Of a stretch of DNA of 64,000 nucleotides, positions 1-14,300 are shown piece after piece. Where the stretch lies: assembly GCA_013350335.1 (NCBI GenBank), contig CM023539.1, forward strand, positions 22,933,043 to 22,997,042, given 5' to 3'. Every line of letters starts with the position of its first letter. Within the stretch, counting starts at the first letter, position 1. The position numbers were made by a program, and so were the translations under genes. This DNA is from Chimonanthus salicifolius. Lineage: Eukaryota > Streptophyta > Magnoliopsida > Laurales > Calycanthaceae. The notes below the pieces were generated by a model. That model saw only the letters and a list, made by a program, of their open reading frames with translations. It searched no databases and had not been told where the DNA came from.

Positions 1-1624
1 CTTTCGCTGAAACAATTTAATCTGAGTTTTTCCCTCATGCCTTTGGATCCCTAGGGGCCTCCGTGCACGTCAGTCGACATTTAGGTGAGGAGAACAACAC
101 TCTATATTATCTATTTCACTTGTTTATCTCATGCATTGTACTCATTCATGCATTTATCATGAAAATCCTAAAATTTATTCGCATGGTTGGATTTGTATGC
201 AATATTGATTGTAATATGTGGACGTAAGCGGTGCTAGAAATGCCTCGAAGATACATACTCAACCCGTTTGCTTGAGTGTATGTCTATGGATGTAATCTAC
301 AATTTACATGTGGGTAATGTGCGACGGTAGATGTTTTGGTTGGAATGAACATGCTACTTTGAACAGATGCTATTAACATGATATGACTGAAATGAAGTTG
401 TGGATACGTATTCCCTGATGTCATGCATGATAGTTGATTGAACATGTGATGTAGGGAGTGTGAGTATCTTTGGGAGTGCATGTGGTAATGCTTGTATGAG
501 TGATGTAATGGTCCATAGAGGCGGGTATTGAGGAGCTCTGTGTTGATGGTGTTTGCCTATATTACGTGTTGATTGTGTTTGTGATATGGATTCCATGAGT
601 TGATCGCAATGGTCCACAGTGGCGATTGAAGAGACCCTGTGATGCCGCGAGTGTACATTTATCACGATGCTCCACATTGGCGATTGGAGAGGCCTTGTGA
701 TGCCGCGAGTGTACATTGTGTTAATCCCTATCATTGTGTTTGAGTAACCGTACACAGATCGCGATTGTCCACATTCGATTGTAGAGGCCTTGTGATGCCA
801 TGAGTGTACATTGCGTTAACCCACCTTGATGTGTGTGTGTGTGCATGGGGTGGTGTGTGTTGGTGTTGGATTGAGATGATAACCTGCATGTGATGTGAGT
901 TTAAAATGTGGTTTGTTAATTCGTGTGTTTGGTGATTCACATACTTGGGTGATAATATGATATGGTGTTTGTTTCTCTTCACTGGGCTTGTGTATGCTCA
1001 CTCCTTTACAAATTTCAGGAATGTGCCTGAAGAGGGGTTAGAAGACCTAGGGTTCTTGCATAGGAGTGGAGCTTACAATCTTGGATTTTAAAAGCCCTTG
1101 TTATTTCTATGTTGAGAGATTTTACCTTTGATTTCGAGAAACAATGTCAATTTGAGTTAGTCTTTGAGAAACTTTATTTGGGTTGTATTTGATTAAACCT
1201 TTATGTTTGAAGACTTTAGACTGTATTGGACCATGAAACTATTATGTTTGATTGAACTCTGATTGGTTCTGGTAGTGTGTGTGGAGCTATATTGATATGT
1301 TTGAATTATGTGTTGAGACCCCATGAGGGAGATATGTATTTTAATTATGGGATGTTTGGTATTTGATTGGTTGAGATTGGAGGGAATGAGATTTTCCCAA
1401 ACTTCCTACTTTCGTGCGGGACTTTGTTGAAATTTCGGTAGGGGTTCTGGCCTTGATTAAGATTAGAATTGATAGGTCTCCCCTATGTGAGTCTAACAAA
1501 CCCATTTGTGGTTTGTGTATGAGTTGGAATGTTGAATTAGTTTTCAAAAAAAAAATCTCACGTGTTCGTCTTGGGGAGGACCTAACAGTCTAGTATCACG
1601 TATTCGTTGCGGGCCGGGGTGTGA
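1..1624 (+). repeat. Partial gypsy-type LTR (3' part)
   Basis: Ends GGGCCGGGGTGTGACA, the typical 3' end of plant gypsy LTRs. The stretch TGCTCACTCCTTTACAAATT near 995 resembles the U5 part of the solo LTR at 43.8-48.5 kb. It has no coding capacity. Its 5' end lies outside the window, and it probably sits in an upstream intron of the methylthiotransferase gene. Confidence 0.6.
505..825 (+). repeat. Imperfect tandem repeat inside the LTR
   Basis: The phrase GTGATGCCGCGAGTGTACAT and close variants recur near 639, 697 and 792, with a more decayed copy near 510. Spacing is uneven (about 58 and 95 bp). This is a degenerate minisatellite within the LTR. Confidence 0.6.
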
Positions 1625-2070
1625 CAAATATACAAAAAATATTACATAAACACAAGTATGTTATGTGTTAACTATTGTTGTAATAAATGTTAAACTAAAG
1701 TAGTTTCTAAATGCACATATATCATATATGCATTAGCTAATAATTCATATTAACTAAATATCTGATGTTATCATGGAAAATCTTACAAATGGGCCTATTA
1801 AAGAATATTTTACAAAGACTAGGCCTAAGTTTCCTTGGAGCTAGGTGAGGCACAAAATAAGTTTGGATCCTTCTTACTCCTTGTCTACTTGGATGCCTTA
1901 TATGTGTTTTAAGTTTTTGATATTTTGTAATGAAATCAAATTCTAGAGAAACTTAACAAAGTCTATATACTAAGTTGAATATGGACTTAATTTTTTTCTT
2001 GAGTTCATTTCAAGTCCTATGTAATTTTATTATTTTAGTGTCTGCCTATTGATTCTTTCTTTTTATTCAG
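1625..2070. other. Intron remainder, nothing recognised
   Basis: AT-rich single-copy-looking intron sequence ending in a pyrimidine-rich acceptor (TTCTTTCTTTTTATTCAG). The upstream exon with the FGCSHN-type motif expected in this family was sought here and not found. Confidence 0.5.
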
Positions 2071-2320
2071 ATGCACTGTTAAATCTCCTAGTCAATCTGC
2101 TATGGAGACTCTAATTTCTAAAGGTAAAACTGCTAGAAAACCACTAGTGGTGGCTGGATGTGTGCCTCAAGGAAGTCGTGATTTGAAGGAGTTTGAAGGT
2201 GTTAGTATAATAGGAGTGCAACAAATAGACCGTGTGGTAGAAGTAGTAGAAGAGACTTTGAAAGGTTATGAGGTGCGCCTTTTAAGCCGCAAGACTTTGC
2301 CTGCACTTGACCTTCCAAAG
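2071..2320 (+). CDS. Methylthiotransferase exon A (MTTase domain end)
   Basis: Acceptor TTTTATTCAG and donor GTATAATT flank this exon. It starts in phase 2, so the first base completes a Thr codon from the missing upstream exon. It encodes [14 protein letters not shown]... and ends ...LPALDLPK in phase 0. It supplies two cysteines of the N-terminal iron-sulphur site (codon 2072-2074, and the AGC of AGCVPQG). The ATG at 2102 is internal and is not the start codon. Confidence 0.95.
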
Positions 2321-5300
2321 GTATAATTTATACTTATATTTCACATAGAGAGTACTACTTGTATGCAGTTTTTTTTGAAGAGAAGAGTCCTTTCATTTTA
2401 AGATATTATAGTAATTTTTCAAATTGTTATGGGGTTATTGTTTCTATTGTTGTTGCTGTTAATTTACTATTTCTTCATATTAACAGGTGAGGAAGAACAA
2501 ATTTATTGAGATTCTTCCAATTAATGTTGGTTGTTTAGGAGCATGCACTTATTGCAAGACAAAGCATGCACGAGGGCATCTAGGGAGCTACACTGTCAAC
2601 AGCCTCGTATGTATCTATCATCTTCTTGACTTATGGTATTTGGTTGTACTAAAGTTTAGTATACCAAATGTTTGTAATCCTTGATTATTATTATTATAAC
2701 TAGAAAACATGTTGCAGGTTGAGCGTGTAAGAACTGTAATATCTGGAGGAGTCAAAGAAATATGGTTAAGTAGCGAAGACACCGGAGCCTATGGTAATTT
2801 TACAATGAATCTGTAATTTATGTTGTTGAGATCCGTTTTGAAGATCTTAGCTCTTTTTTTAAGGCTCCCCTAGAAAATAACAGAAAAAGCTCATGTTAAT
2901 TTGTTGTTTGCATACAAAAAAAAAAGGAAGTGGTTGATATCTAAAGTGTCGAAAACCATTTTAGCTGCAATCCCATGATTTGGAGAAAAAATTAGAATTT
3001 GAAACCAATTTTTGCTCGAGTCCATAATTTGGAGAAGGAAAAAAATGTTATTTGGCTTGGTGAAGTGGGTTGCTTGCTGATTCCCATTCAAGGAGAATGA
3101 AAGCAGTGCTCGAAGGGTGTGAGTTATTGTTTCTTTTGGCTACATCATAATCACTAGGAGCACATTTATGGTTTAAAACTTTAATTCCAATGGGAAGATT
3201 TTGTTGGGAAAATAACTTGGTTGGAATTTGTTCTAATCTAAAGGTTTACATGTTTGCTACTATCACCTATGTATGGAAAAATATAGTTAATAATTGGGTA
3301 AAGCCAAGTTAGATAAACCCATTTAATAAATGGCTCATCTTGTTAGACCGGGTATGGATTGGGGTCCCATTTTGGATTTTGTTTGGATTGTTGAGAATTT
3401 GAGATATATTAGGATTTATTGATGTATTTCCATTTATGGTTGATTAGATTAGATTGACTGTGTAATATCTTAATTAGGAAATGAAGATCCTCAAATATTG
3501 TGAGCGGTTATGCTTTGTACTCTCTCTATATATGGCTTATATTTAGTGAATTAATACAAGAGATAATTCTCCTCTTAACTTTCTACATGGTATCGAGCAA
3601 GGTTATCAAAATAAAAATACTCTCTCGTAACTGACTGCCTTCGTTCACAAAGACACTTTTTTTCTCCCTCTGCCGGAGGAGATCCATCACTGATAGAGGA
3701 ACCATATATGCCTCATAGATCTGATTCCTTTCAGAGACTTTTTTCCCTGCATTTTGTCGGTGGTTCATAAGGACATCTTTGTTTGTTCTCTTAGATCTGT
3801 AGTTTTTATTCAGATTTGAACTTATAATTCCCACAACTTTACAATCATTTGTATGGCGCGATTTTGAGTTTGAATGCCAGTGGCACCCTCTAAGACCTAT
3901 TCTTTGCTCTTATTGAATGGACGTTTAAGTTTTTCTCCATTTTACTGTTCATTCCCTCGTTATTGTTCCTCGTCAGACTTCGGCATCTTCTTCGATTCAA
4001 TTTCTCCTTCCAGCGGACTTCTGTAGCGGATTTTTATGCCTACCAGCGTTTCTTCACTTTGCAACTAGCAATTTCTGCCATCAGATCTGGCTACCAAAAC
4101 ATTTTCAGCTGGTGGGATCCCTTTTTTCCCTGCCCTTTTTTGGAGACCTATACATCTGTATGGTGGAGTTGCTTTCCCAAACTGAGGATCCACTGTTCCT
4201 TCTCCAGTACTTGTTTCGGTTCATGCTGGTGCGGGACGTCAGTTGGTTCTAGGCTTCGATCAGGCTCGGTTTTTGGAGATTCTTGTTGATTTGGTTTCAC
4301 TTCATTAGATGTCACCACCATTGGATCGTCAAATTGAATATGTGCAAACTCAAGTGGGACCCACTTAAGTTTGTGGTGGTGGTTTGGGAGGGTTGGGGGG
4401 TTGATATTATGATTTATTGATGTATTTCCATTTATGGTTGATTAGATTAGATTGGTTGTATAATATCTTAATTAGGAAATTAGGATTCTCAAATATTGTG
4501 AGAGGTTATCCTTTGTACTCTATATATATGGCATCTATTTAGTGAATTAATACAAGAGAGATAATTCTCCTCTTAACTTTCTACATGGATTGGGTCAACC
4601 AGTTCAATAAATGGGTTGAGTTCGGTAGGATCAATGATTTCACGTCAGTTGGTTTTGGGTCAATTTAACCCATTGAATAAGTGATTTAGGTTAGATATGT
4701 GTCACTTCGTCCCATTTAATAATGGTCGGTCTAAGTTGGGTCAACTAGTTTATTAAATTGATTTGACTCAAGTATGAGTCAATTTGGATCAGTAGTTGTG
4801 ATCAGTTGGGTCAACCCTTTTAAGCTTGGTCATGTTCAATTATCTTGTTTAATAGATAGGTCAAGTTTGATATGGATAAGATCAAGATGTTCAATTATCT
4901 CTGTTCTTTTCTATCCCTCTTTTCTTTTTCCATCCTCTTTCTTCTAAACATACCCAAACCGTAGATATCATCTCCTTTTCCCAATGAATGCATGACTTGT
5001 CTTTTCACCTGCTTTCACAAATTCCAAATGGCACCTTTCCATATCCTCATATTAACCGTCACTTTCTCATAATTCCTTTAAGCCTCTATCAACCACTAAA
5101 GCAAGCACCGTTTCTTGCCCCTTCATTCAATGCAATTAATGCACTTGTCCCATATTCCACAAATACCTCTCAACTTCTTTTTTTTACCCACTTACCATTT
5201 TCCCAACTTTTCCATAAATACCCATCCCTTTCTAGTTTTTACCCACCTATCCTAAGCCTTGACCCATCAACTTTTGACCTTTGACCACATTGTTGACTGT

Positions 5301-8300
5301 TTGACTCGAGTTGGCTGGGTTTGACCCGTTTCCCTTAAACCCGCACCGCTTCTGCTACATCAAGTGGTATTCAGAGCCGGTTCTCTGCATGACAGAGACG
5401 ACCTGTTATCTCCATGACTTCCTATTGCGTCTATTCAAGTGAAGACGATGATGAAGAATTCTACAGGTGGCATGCGAATAAATACACAAATTGAGGGTAC
5501 CGTAGGAAGGTGAATGTTCCACCCAACCCACCCATTAAACCATTTACCCAGTCCTACTCCTACTTCTCATCTAATCCATCTCATACCCATTTCACCGATA
5601 TAATGAGCCCTATAACTACTACTCAATTTCTTTTTATTCCCATTCATCTGCGTCACCCAGTTATTTCCAGCCCCCGAACCAATCCAACCGTTGTGTCTTT
5701 GACGCTGTGGCACCTCGATATGATGATCCATATGTCACAAGATCTGAATGCAACCAATTTCAATCTACCGATCCCCATTTTGTCCCTAGACTTGATTACC
5801 TGCATCACGTAGACCCAATGGCATGCAACAACAATGGTGATCAATTTATCAGCCAATCTGAGTTAAGAGAATTTATATCTGAATTGCGATGTCTTTCAAG
5901 ATTTGTTGCAAAAGTTGGCACCGGAATGTGTACCACTTACCTCGAGATGCGTGCCAACTCCTTCAGAGTCAATCGGAGTTCATGCCTGCTCCTCCATAAG
6001 TCATGACCTCACAAACAATGCCTCTTGTCCTACCTTTGGAGCCGCTTCCGACAGACCTTTGGGACCATGTGATTACTCCAGTGCAGTTTGGAGACCCTTT
6101 CTTGTACGGATTGATTCGGCCTCGCTTGCACCCGTGTGCATCTACTGGTTTCTTTGCCCCAAAGGCAGATAGCTCATATCGTCTGTGCATTGCAAGTTGT
6201 GCCGTTACAAGCTTCGCCATTCGCATCTTCGGACTTGGTCTTCTCTGTTTGGTGCCTTGTGATTTTGCCGATTTCAACTTGAGGACGAGTTTTTTTCAAA
6301 ATCAGAGGACTGATGTAGGACACAAAGGAACAACTGGACCCACTTTTATTTTATTTATTTGTTTTATTTCCTAGTTTGATTAGAATTTCTATTTAGTTTT
6401 ATCTTTAGTTTCCCTTTCCTAATATCATTAGAACTCATGTTGTAATTAGGATTCTAGTTTCCTATCTTAGTTTGATTACCTTCTAAGTTTAGCTTAGGTT
6501 TTCTTTATATAAGGAGATGAATGTTATGCATGGATATACCTCTTTTGAATATTATGAATTGAATCAGATTTTTATCAGATTGTTATATTCTTCTATCTAC
6601 TTCTGCCGTAGTTGCAGACCTTCTCCCTTTGGTGGTCGAGTTCTGTCCTTCCTTCCATCACTGGAGTCTGGGCTTTATACCGGACAGATTCTAGTCGCTA
6701 CTCCACATCTTCTTCCCGATGGTTTCGGAAATCTGGGCATTATCCCAAAATAAGATCTCTATTCCGCCATCGCTGCTTCTACACCTTTCCATTCCAGTTG
6801 CGGACAAGCCAAAGACCAGCCAGAAGACATCGTAGCCATCGTCGTTTGGACTTGGAACTGACTGATGTTTCCCAGTCCATCGAGGACACTAACTTTGGCT
6901 GAGTTTGGGACCGACTGATGTTTTCAAACTCAGCATGGACCAAAAAAAAAAAAAAATCGACAATAACAAATTAAAAAAAAATTAAAACTGCTAACAAAAA
7001 TGGAAGTGCGGTCCATGCTTGACTAGGCGTGAGGGTCCCGCTTTTTAACGACGTGTCGCTCATAACACGCCATAAACGTGTGGTCATCTGTGCTACATCA
7101 GCTTCATTGAGAGCATGTTTCCCAGTCCATTGAGAGCATGTTCTTGCGAATAGGGTGACCAATTTATTAGTGGAGGTCAGGTGACCTTACACTCATTGTA
7201 ATCGCTTGAGTTGGGTCACAATTTGAAGCCATTTTGCGATATGCTCTCTGTTAGATTGAACCCAATTTGATGGTTAAATCTTTGTAGCCTTACTTAAGAG
7301 TGATTATTCAAGTTGATTTTTGTGATACCCTCTATTCAAGCGTAAACCAGATCCAACATGTATAGGTGGTGTTATTCACGAAGATTTAGGCAGGCTGATT
7401 TTAGTTTTTGCAGAATCCGCAGTGGTTTTCGATTCCAAGGAGGCAGAGTTATTGGCTATTAGGAAGGTGATCCTTATTTGGTCATTGCGATGGAACGACA
7501 GCCTAGTAGTGGAAGGTGATTCAGCGAACGCTTTAGCCTGGGCTAGTGGTAGAAAGAAGCTCCCATGGAAAATGATTAACATGGTGAGGGAGATTAGGTC
7601 CTCCTTAAGGACGAGGTTTATTCTATTCAAACACGTGAAGCAGTAAGCCAATAGTGTAGCCAACTTTTTGACCAAGGTTGGGGTCAATGTAGTGGAGCCG
7701 ACTATGGATTTTTTTCATCCCATTAATTGAGATGATGATATTGCTTGTGCAGTATGGATGATCGTCTACCTTCTACTCGTTATTTCTATATGTGTTCCTT
7801 CATCTTTCTCCCTGTTCATTTGTGTGGGTTGTTTTATTATTTTAGTATGGTTTGTATCTCTCTCCTATACAAACCATAGACCTTGTGTATTTCTAACCTT
7901 ATTTTAATGAATTTTCACATTTGTCTCTGCTGAAAAAAAGCATAAATCTTTTTAACCAACCTACCCTTGTAATCTAAGTGGGATCCTCAAAAAAGTAGTT
8001 ACTTAGTTTAACAGATAATTTCTCACAAATTCATACTAAAGTTGTTATATATGCTTGTCATTGTTTCCTTGTTTGGATTCTAACCACATGAGGTATAAGA
8101 ATTGACATTTGTGATTTTTTTTAAAAAAACATTTACATGTGAACCTTTTTTGATAACATATACTGCACAAATGAGTTACTTGCAGTTTGTAAAATGCAGG
8201 TCGAGATATTGGAGTTAGTTTTCCAACTTTATTGAATGCTATTGTTGCGGAACTTCCTCTTGACGGGAGCACAATGCTCCGTATTGGAATGACCAATCCT

Positions 8301-11300
8301 CCTTTTATTCTTGAGCACTTGAAAGAGATAGCTGAAGTTCTCTGCCACCCATGTGTGTATTCCTTTCTTCATGTACCAGTCCAGTCTGGGAGCGACTCTG
8401 TTTTGAATGTAAGTGGAAGACAATTAGCATGCCTTTTTTTTCTTTTTTCTATTTTAAAATACTCTAGGGAGACTTCTCAAGTCACCCTATCTAGGGAGGT
8501 GGTTATTTAAATATTAAAATGGGTCACATATATTTTTGATGAAATATGAACTTGTAAGAAATAACAAAGACATTGGATGAGTAAAATTTTAACCTAATTT
8601 GATCATTTTAGCCTTGATTGTTTTAAGCCATGGTCCATTTCACAATGTTTTGATGATCATATTGAGGAGTTTCTCTTGAATTATATCCATGAAATCCTCA
8701 ATCTATCCCATCCAACCATGTGAGGCCCAGTCCACAATAAATGTAGTCTTTCCATTTAAGATGTATACCCCAGTCTCTGTGGAGCTGTTTTTTTTTTTTT
8801 TTTTTTTTTCTTTTGTTCTTTTATTGTTGTTATTACTATTATTATTATTTTTCTGTTTTTTTTATAAAAGAGTTGGGGGGTTGGCCATGGAGGAGGGAGG
8901 GGAGGGGAGGAATGGATTGGTTTCTAGTTTATGATGACAAGTGATTATGTCTTGTTTGTTTTTTTGAAAAAATAACTTATGTATGCTCTTGCAGGCAATG
9001 AATCGGGAATACACTGTAAGTGATTTCAGAACTGTTGTAGATACTCTGAAACAGCTTGTACCTGGGATGCAGATTGCAACTGATATTATATGTGGATTCC
9101 CTGGTAAGTTACATGATAACTAAGTCTTACAGATGGAATGACATTTGCACAAGTAAGCCTGCAACTGCATTGGTACTTACAGATGGAATGACAATTGTGC
9201 AAGTAGGATTGCAGCTGCACAATGCACTAAAGGATCTTGTCTAACTTACATAGATAGTTGCAAGTCAAAGTCCAAGACAAGTGTGAGGTGTCTGATTCTT
9301 AAAATCCTGAAACATAGGATTTGTGGATTTGGCATATTTAATAAACTCAGGTACATTTATTTTTAAAATAAATATTACAACTTGTAGAAGTTCTGGAAAG
9401 TAGGGAGACACAAAGGCCAGGAGTGTCTTGCCTACAATTAATAGGCATACCTGGCCCAATCCTGGTCCACATTTATTGGAATGGCAAGTTGGCCTAAAAG
9501 TCCAAAATCCTGAAAATTGAAGAGCTTGCCCTGTGTGCTGTGCCTGGCTTGTTTACATCTCTAATAGAAAGTCACTAGCTTATTTTGGGATAATATTTAG
9601 TGTTAAGAGCCACTAGTTTCTTAAGCAACAACAGAAACTTATTTTAAATTTTACTCAACACATCCAAGTAATAATCATTTCAATATTTTCATTAGATTAA
9701 AGAAATAAAAGTTGTGATAATATTTGTTTCTGCACTCCACAATTTAAGGTACCACTAGAAGAATCTTTAAAGAATCCCATGCGAGTACATGTTTGACATG
9801 GGTATATTACCCCGTTTCAAAGAATCATGTAACTTGAAGCCTAGACAACCGCAGCCCATATTATTTGTGTGTTAACGGGTGTAATAGTAAGGGAAAATAC
9901 TAAAACACCCCCTAAGTTTGCCCATATTAAAAAAGGAACCTGTTTTTGTTAATATTAGAAAACCCCTTGAGTTTTCATGGAAATCTCTAAAAACCCCTTG
10001 GCTGGTAGTCAATGCATTCTTTTATGTAAAATAATAAAAGTACTCTTCTCATGAAGAATAAGATAAGAAAAGAAAATTATAATCAACCATTTCTCATAAA
10101 ATAGTAAAAAATATGGTGAAAATTAATAAAATAAGAAAGGGAGATGATCCTAAGTAAAAAGGGTGAGGGATGACCATGAAATAATAAGAAATCTCATAAA
10201 TATTTAGGAGAGCTTCAAAAGACCCCATGAAAAGTTACATGTAAAAGAACATAAAATTAATAAAAATGGAGTGTTGCTTGGTCAAAGATAAATTAGTATT
10301 GGGGCTAAGAAATGAGGGATAAGTAAAGATTTTAAATATAAGCACATTTTTGTTATTTTTGTCTAGAAGCGGATTTTGTCATTTTGAAAATTTTACATGA
10401 GAATTAAGGTGATATTAAGTTTGACTTTTAGTCAAGGGGGGCTTTTGAGATTTGCATGAAAACTCAAGGGTTTTTTTAATATTTCCAAAAACATAAGGTG
10501 TTTTTTAGAATTATGAGAAAGCTTAGGGGCTTTTTTAGAATTTTCTTTTAGAATGAAAATAGGGAGAAAAGAAAGAAAGAGACGGAGGAAATAGGGAAGA
10601 AAAAAGAGAGATAATTCTTTGTGTATTGTATTGCTTGTATCCAATAGGAGATGATACATGAATATATAGAGTACAAGAGCCATTCAAGGTGACGAAAAAT
10701 GAAAGTATGTTACAATATAATGCCAGCCACAAGTCAATTATAAGCTATGAAGCACGGATACTCCGAAACCATTCGAGTATCTGTGTTGGGTACGTTTCTG
10801 ACACGGATACGGCCGGATACGGCTCGGATATGTGTCCAATTAAATAAAACATTTTTTAAATACAGATACGGCAGCAGACACGGTGGGACACGGCAAGGGA
10901 TACGGCAACACAGGAGAAAAGGGGAAAAAATTATCTACTAATAACTTTAGTCTCTTGAAAGACAAAGTTTAAGTAAATTATCAAATTATCAACCAATAGC
11001 TTTTAGTCTCTTGAAAGATAAAGTTTCCTTATCATCTGATATTTTAATTTTAGACTATTGCATCAAGAGGGAAGGTTGAGAACAGTAGTTAGCACATCAA
11101 AAAATTTAGACTTATGTTATGTATGTGCTTAATCGATGGTAATTTTTATTTCTAAGAATAAAAAAATAGAAGATTGAAATAAAAGTTAAAATTAATAAAA
11201 ATGTATAAATCGTGACTAGTCCCTATTTCTTGTTGATATATATATATATATATATATAATTTTTTAATTCGGCGTATCCCACTGCACCCTTATCCTTGTT

Positions 11301-14300
11301 TTTCAAAATTTACTATATCCTCGTATTGGATACGTGTCGTATCCGATACGCGTACCCATATCGGTGCTTCTTAGTAAGAAATAAATACATGTAAAATGTG
11401 AAACATTATTATGTCTACATCTATAACACTCCCACTGAAGCTGGTGCAAAGATATCAAGCAAGCTCAGTTTGCTGAAAACATCATCAAGTTAAGAACGAG
11501 AGATGGCTTTCGTCATCATGTCTACAAATTGATCCTTGGACTTTAAATATCGAGTGACATTATTCCCAGATGGTACATGATGTCGAGTAAATGAATATCA
11601 ATCTCCATATGCTTTGTGTGCTCATGGAAAACTGGATTGGAAGTAATATTGATTGTAACTTGATCGTCACAGAACATGATAAGTGCCTCTGAGAAAGGAA
11701 AGCCCAATTCATCAAGACATTGTTTGATCCATAGCAATTCTCATATTGTGTTGGCTCTGGCCCTACATTTTGCCTTTACACTGGAATGAGCAATGACAAT
11801 TTATTTCTTGCTTCGCCAAGAAATGAAATGAGATCCTAAAATAATACAGTAGCCTGAGAGAACTGGCCCAGTCAGCGTCAGAGTACTCGTGAATGGTAAA
11901 CGTAGATTGATTCCTATAAAAGAGTCCACGACTAGGGTGGGCTTTAAGATAACGTAAAATGATTAAGATCACATGAAGGTGAGCATCTGTAGGAGCATGC
12001 ATAAATTGACTGACCACACTAACAACATAAGCTAAGTCAGACTAGGTGATGGTAAAATAAATGAGCTTGCCTACCAACTGTTGATAAAAGTGAGGATCAG
12101 GAAGAGGAATCCCATCAAATGCAAAAAAATTTGAGTTAACATCAAGCGGTGTCTCTACAAGTTTGCATCTAGAATATCCAACATTATAAAGAAGATCTAA
12201 ACCATAATTCCATTGATAAACAACAAATCCTTTAGAGGATCGAGCAACTTTAAATCTCAAGAAATAACGAATTAAGCCAAGATCCTTAATATCCAAAGAC
12301 TGTTGTAGATAGGCTTTCAAAGCACTGATAGAGTCTCATTATTCCCTATTAAGACTATATTGTCCACATAAACCACAAGAAGTATAACATCATCTTTTTC
12401 ATGATACACAAAGACAGAATGATATGATTGACATCGTGTAAAACCATTATTTAAAAAAGGGAAGTCATATTTGGGGCTCTTTTTTCATCCTACAGTGGGA
12501 TAAATTTTTTCTTTCAGAATTCCTTTTATACTCTTTTGGATTTTCCCTCCTCAGCTGTCTCTCACGTCCTTCTCTCTCGTCATTCTCTCTCTCATTTCCT
12601 TCAGTGTGACACTCTCTGCACCTCTGCATGGGGCCCGGATCCATTGGTAAGATGGAGGCCATCAGTAGTGCGCTTCTGCCTCACTTGAGGCGGAGGGGAG
12701 GCAGCCCAGGATGAGGAGAAGAGGCTCTGCCTTGAGGGTGGGGGCAGCAGTAACATTCGGGTTGGATGATGGCAACGGGTCAGGCGAAGGGATGATTGGA
12801 GGAGGCGCAAATGGAGGAGGGGTTTCAGATCTGAGAGTGAAGAAGATGAAGAGGAGATGGAAGAGAAGAAAGGGATGAGATGAAGAATGACTCAGCTGGA
12901 GCAGGATCTGGTGATTCACTTGGCGTTGGTAGAGCAGAAACTGGACTTGATAGTCAATCGGCCGATGGAGAACGGGGCCTGACGCAGCAACACTTGAATG
13001 GGCTTGGCGTGATTGGCCAAGCTGAGTTAGGACAACAGAACTTAATCGGTTGGGAAAGTGGATGTAATAGAATACGGGGGAATGAATGGGTCAAAGGGCC
13101 TGGGCTAAGGAAGATGGATGCCTTGGATGAATGGTTGTGGTCAAAGGTTGCTGGGAAAACAGGGGAAGTAGGAAAAAGAATACGGAAGGTAAAGTGGAGA
13201 GGGACTGGGTCGTCGGTGGTTCTAGAAGCCAAGGCGACGGAGAGTGGTGAGTGGTGACTGCAAGGATGGCTGTACCGACCTGGGTATGGTTGGGTTCGGA
13301 TGGGGTCTGAATAAACAGAGTTGCGCAAGCAGGGCCTGAGCAGAGAATCTAGAATGCAGGGATGATCGAAGGCTGCAACAGATCTGTGTGAGTGGTTGGG
13401 CAGCAACCTGTGAAGTCCAAGCAATGGGCGATCTCAGGCAGCAACAAGAGCAGCAACTTTTAGCGTTCTGGGGGCTGCTTGGGGTGAGAAACAGCAGAGC
13501 AGGGGGACTGCCAACGGCTGAGGCAGCAATAGAAGAAGCCTTGCTCGAACAGAACAGGGAGGCAGAGTTGCAGGGCTGCTCATGGTTGGGACTGTTCAAG
13601 GTTGGACTATAACAGCAGATGAACAGCAGACCCTCGTGTCTTCTGGTACGGCTGGTGGGGCGACGATTGGTGCTCGTTACAGACGATTGGTTCTGCTGTG
13701 GAGTTGCAGACGATTCCTTGGTGTTGGTTGACTCAGTTCTACAATAAAGAGAAGACAACAAAATTTTAATCGGCAGTCTCCCATTGTAGGATGAAATTTT
13801 TTATGAAAGAAGGGTAGATTGGGAATTATGAAAGAATTTTTTTTATCCCACTCTAAGACGAAAAAAAAGGCCCCTGTAAATATCACTTGCCTTTAAAAAA
13901 GCTGTGCTAAAATTCATGAAACCATCTCCAAGGAGACTGTTTGAGACCATATATTAATTAAGCCTGCATACCTTCTCTTGCTGCCCCTGTCTAATAAAGC
14001 CTGGAGGTGGCAACATGTAAATTTCTTCTTTCAGGTCACCATGGAGATGCATTATTGACATCTACTGATGAAGTGTCTGTAGAATTTAATGATAAAAGAA
14101 AAGAGAAAAGAGAAAAATAAGAAGAGATGAAGAATAATTATTCTCTGAGTTGTATTGATCCATTTTCCTCTTAGAGGATACAATGTTTAAATAGAAAATA
14201 TAGAGACAATTAAGGAACCTAAAAAAGGAAATACACCTAGGTGGTTAATCAATTATAAATCTACTGTGTTGACTTTCAGTATACATTGTATCTAGACATA

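Larger units (their letters stand above)
10547..11428 (-). repeat. Copia 3' LTR with nested TIR element
   Basis: 10547-10743 and 11375-11428 together align with the LTR at 18151-18397. The intervening 631 bp is a later insertion. The LTR ends CTATAACA next to the polypurine tract. Confidence 0.82.

Noticed and set aside
585..825. CRISPR-like spaced repeats
   Set aside because: Spacing and repeat length are irregular and the context is a plant LTR.
2102..2104. ATG 2102 as start codon of the methylthiotransferase
   Set aside because: In-frame conserved codons ([10 protein letters not shown]) precede it directly after a good splice acceptor, including an iron-sulphur cysteine.
12880..13761. 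Overlapping open frames on both strands as a gene
   Set aside because: They lie wholly within a TIR element and follow its high GC content. No recognisable protein family. Kept only as a gene-capture candidate.
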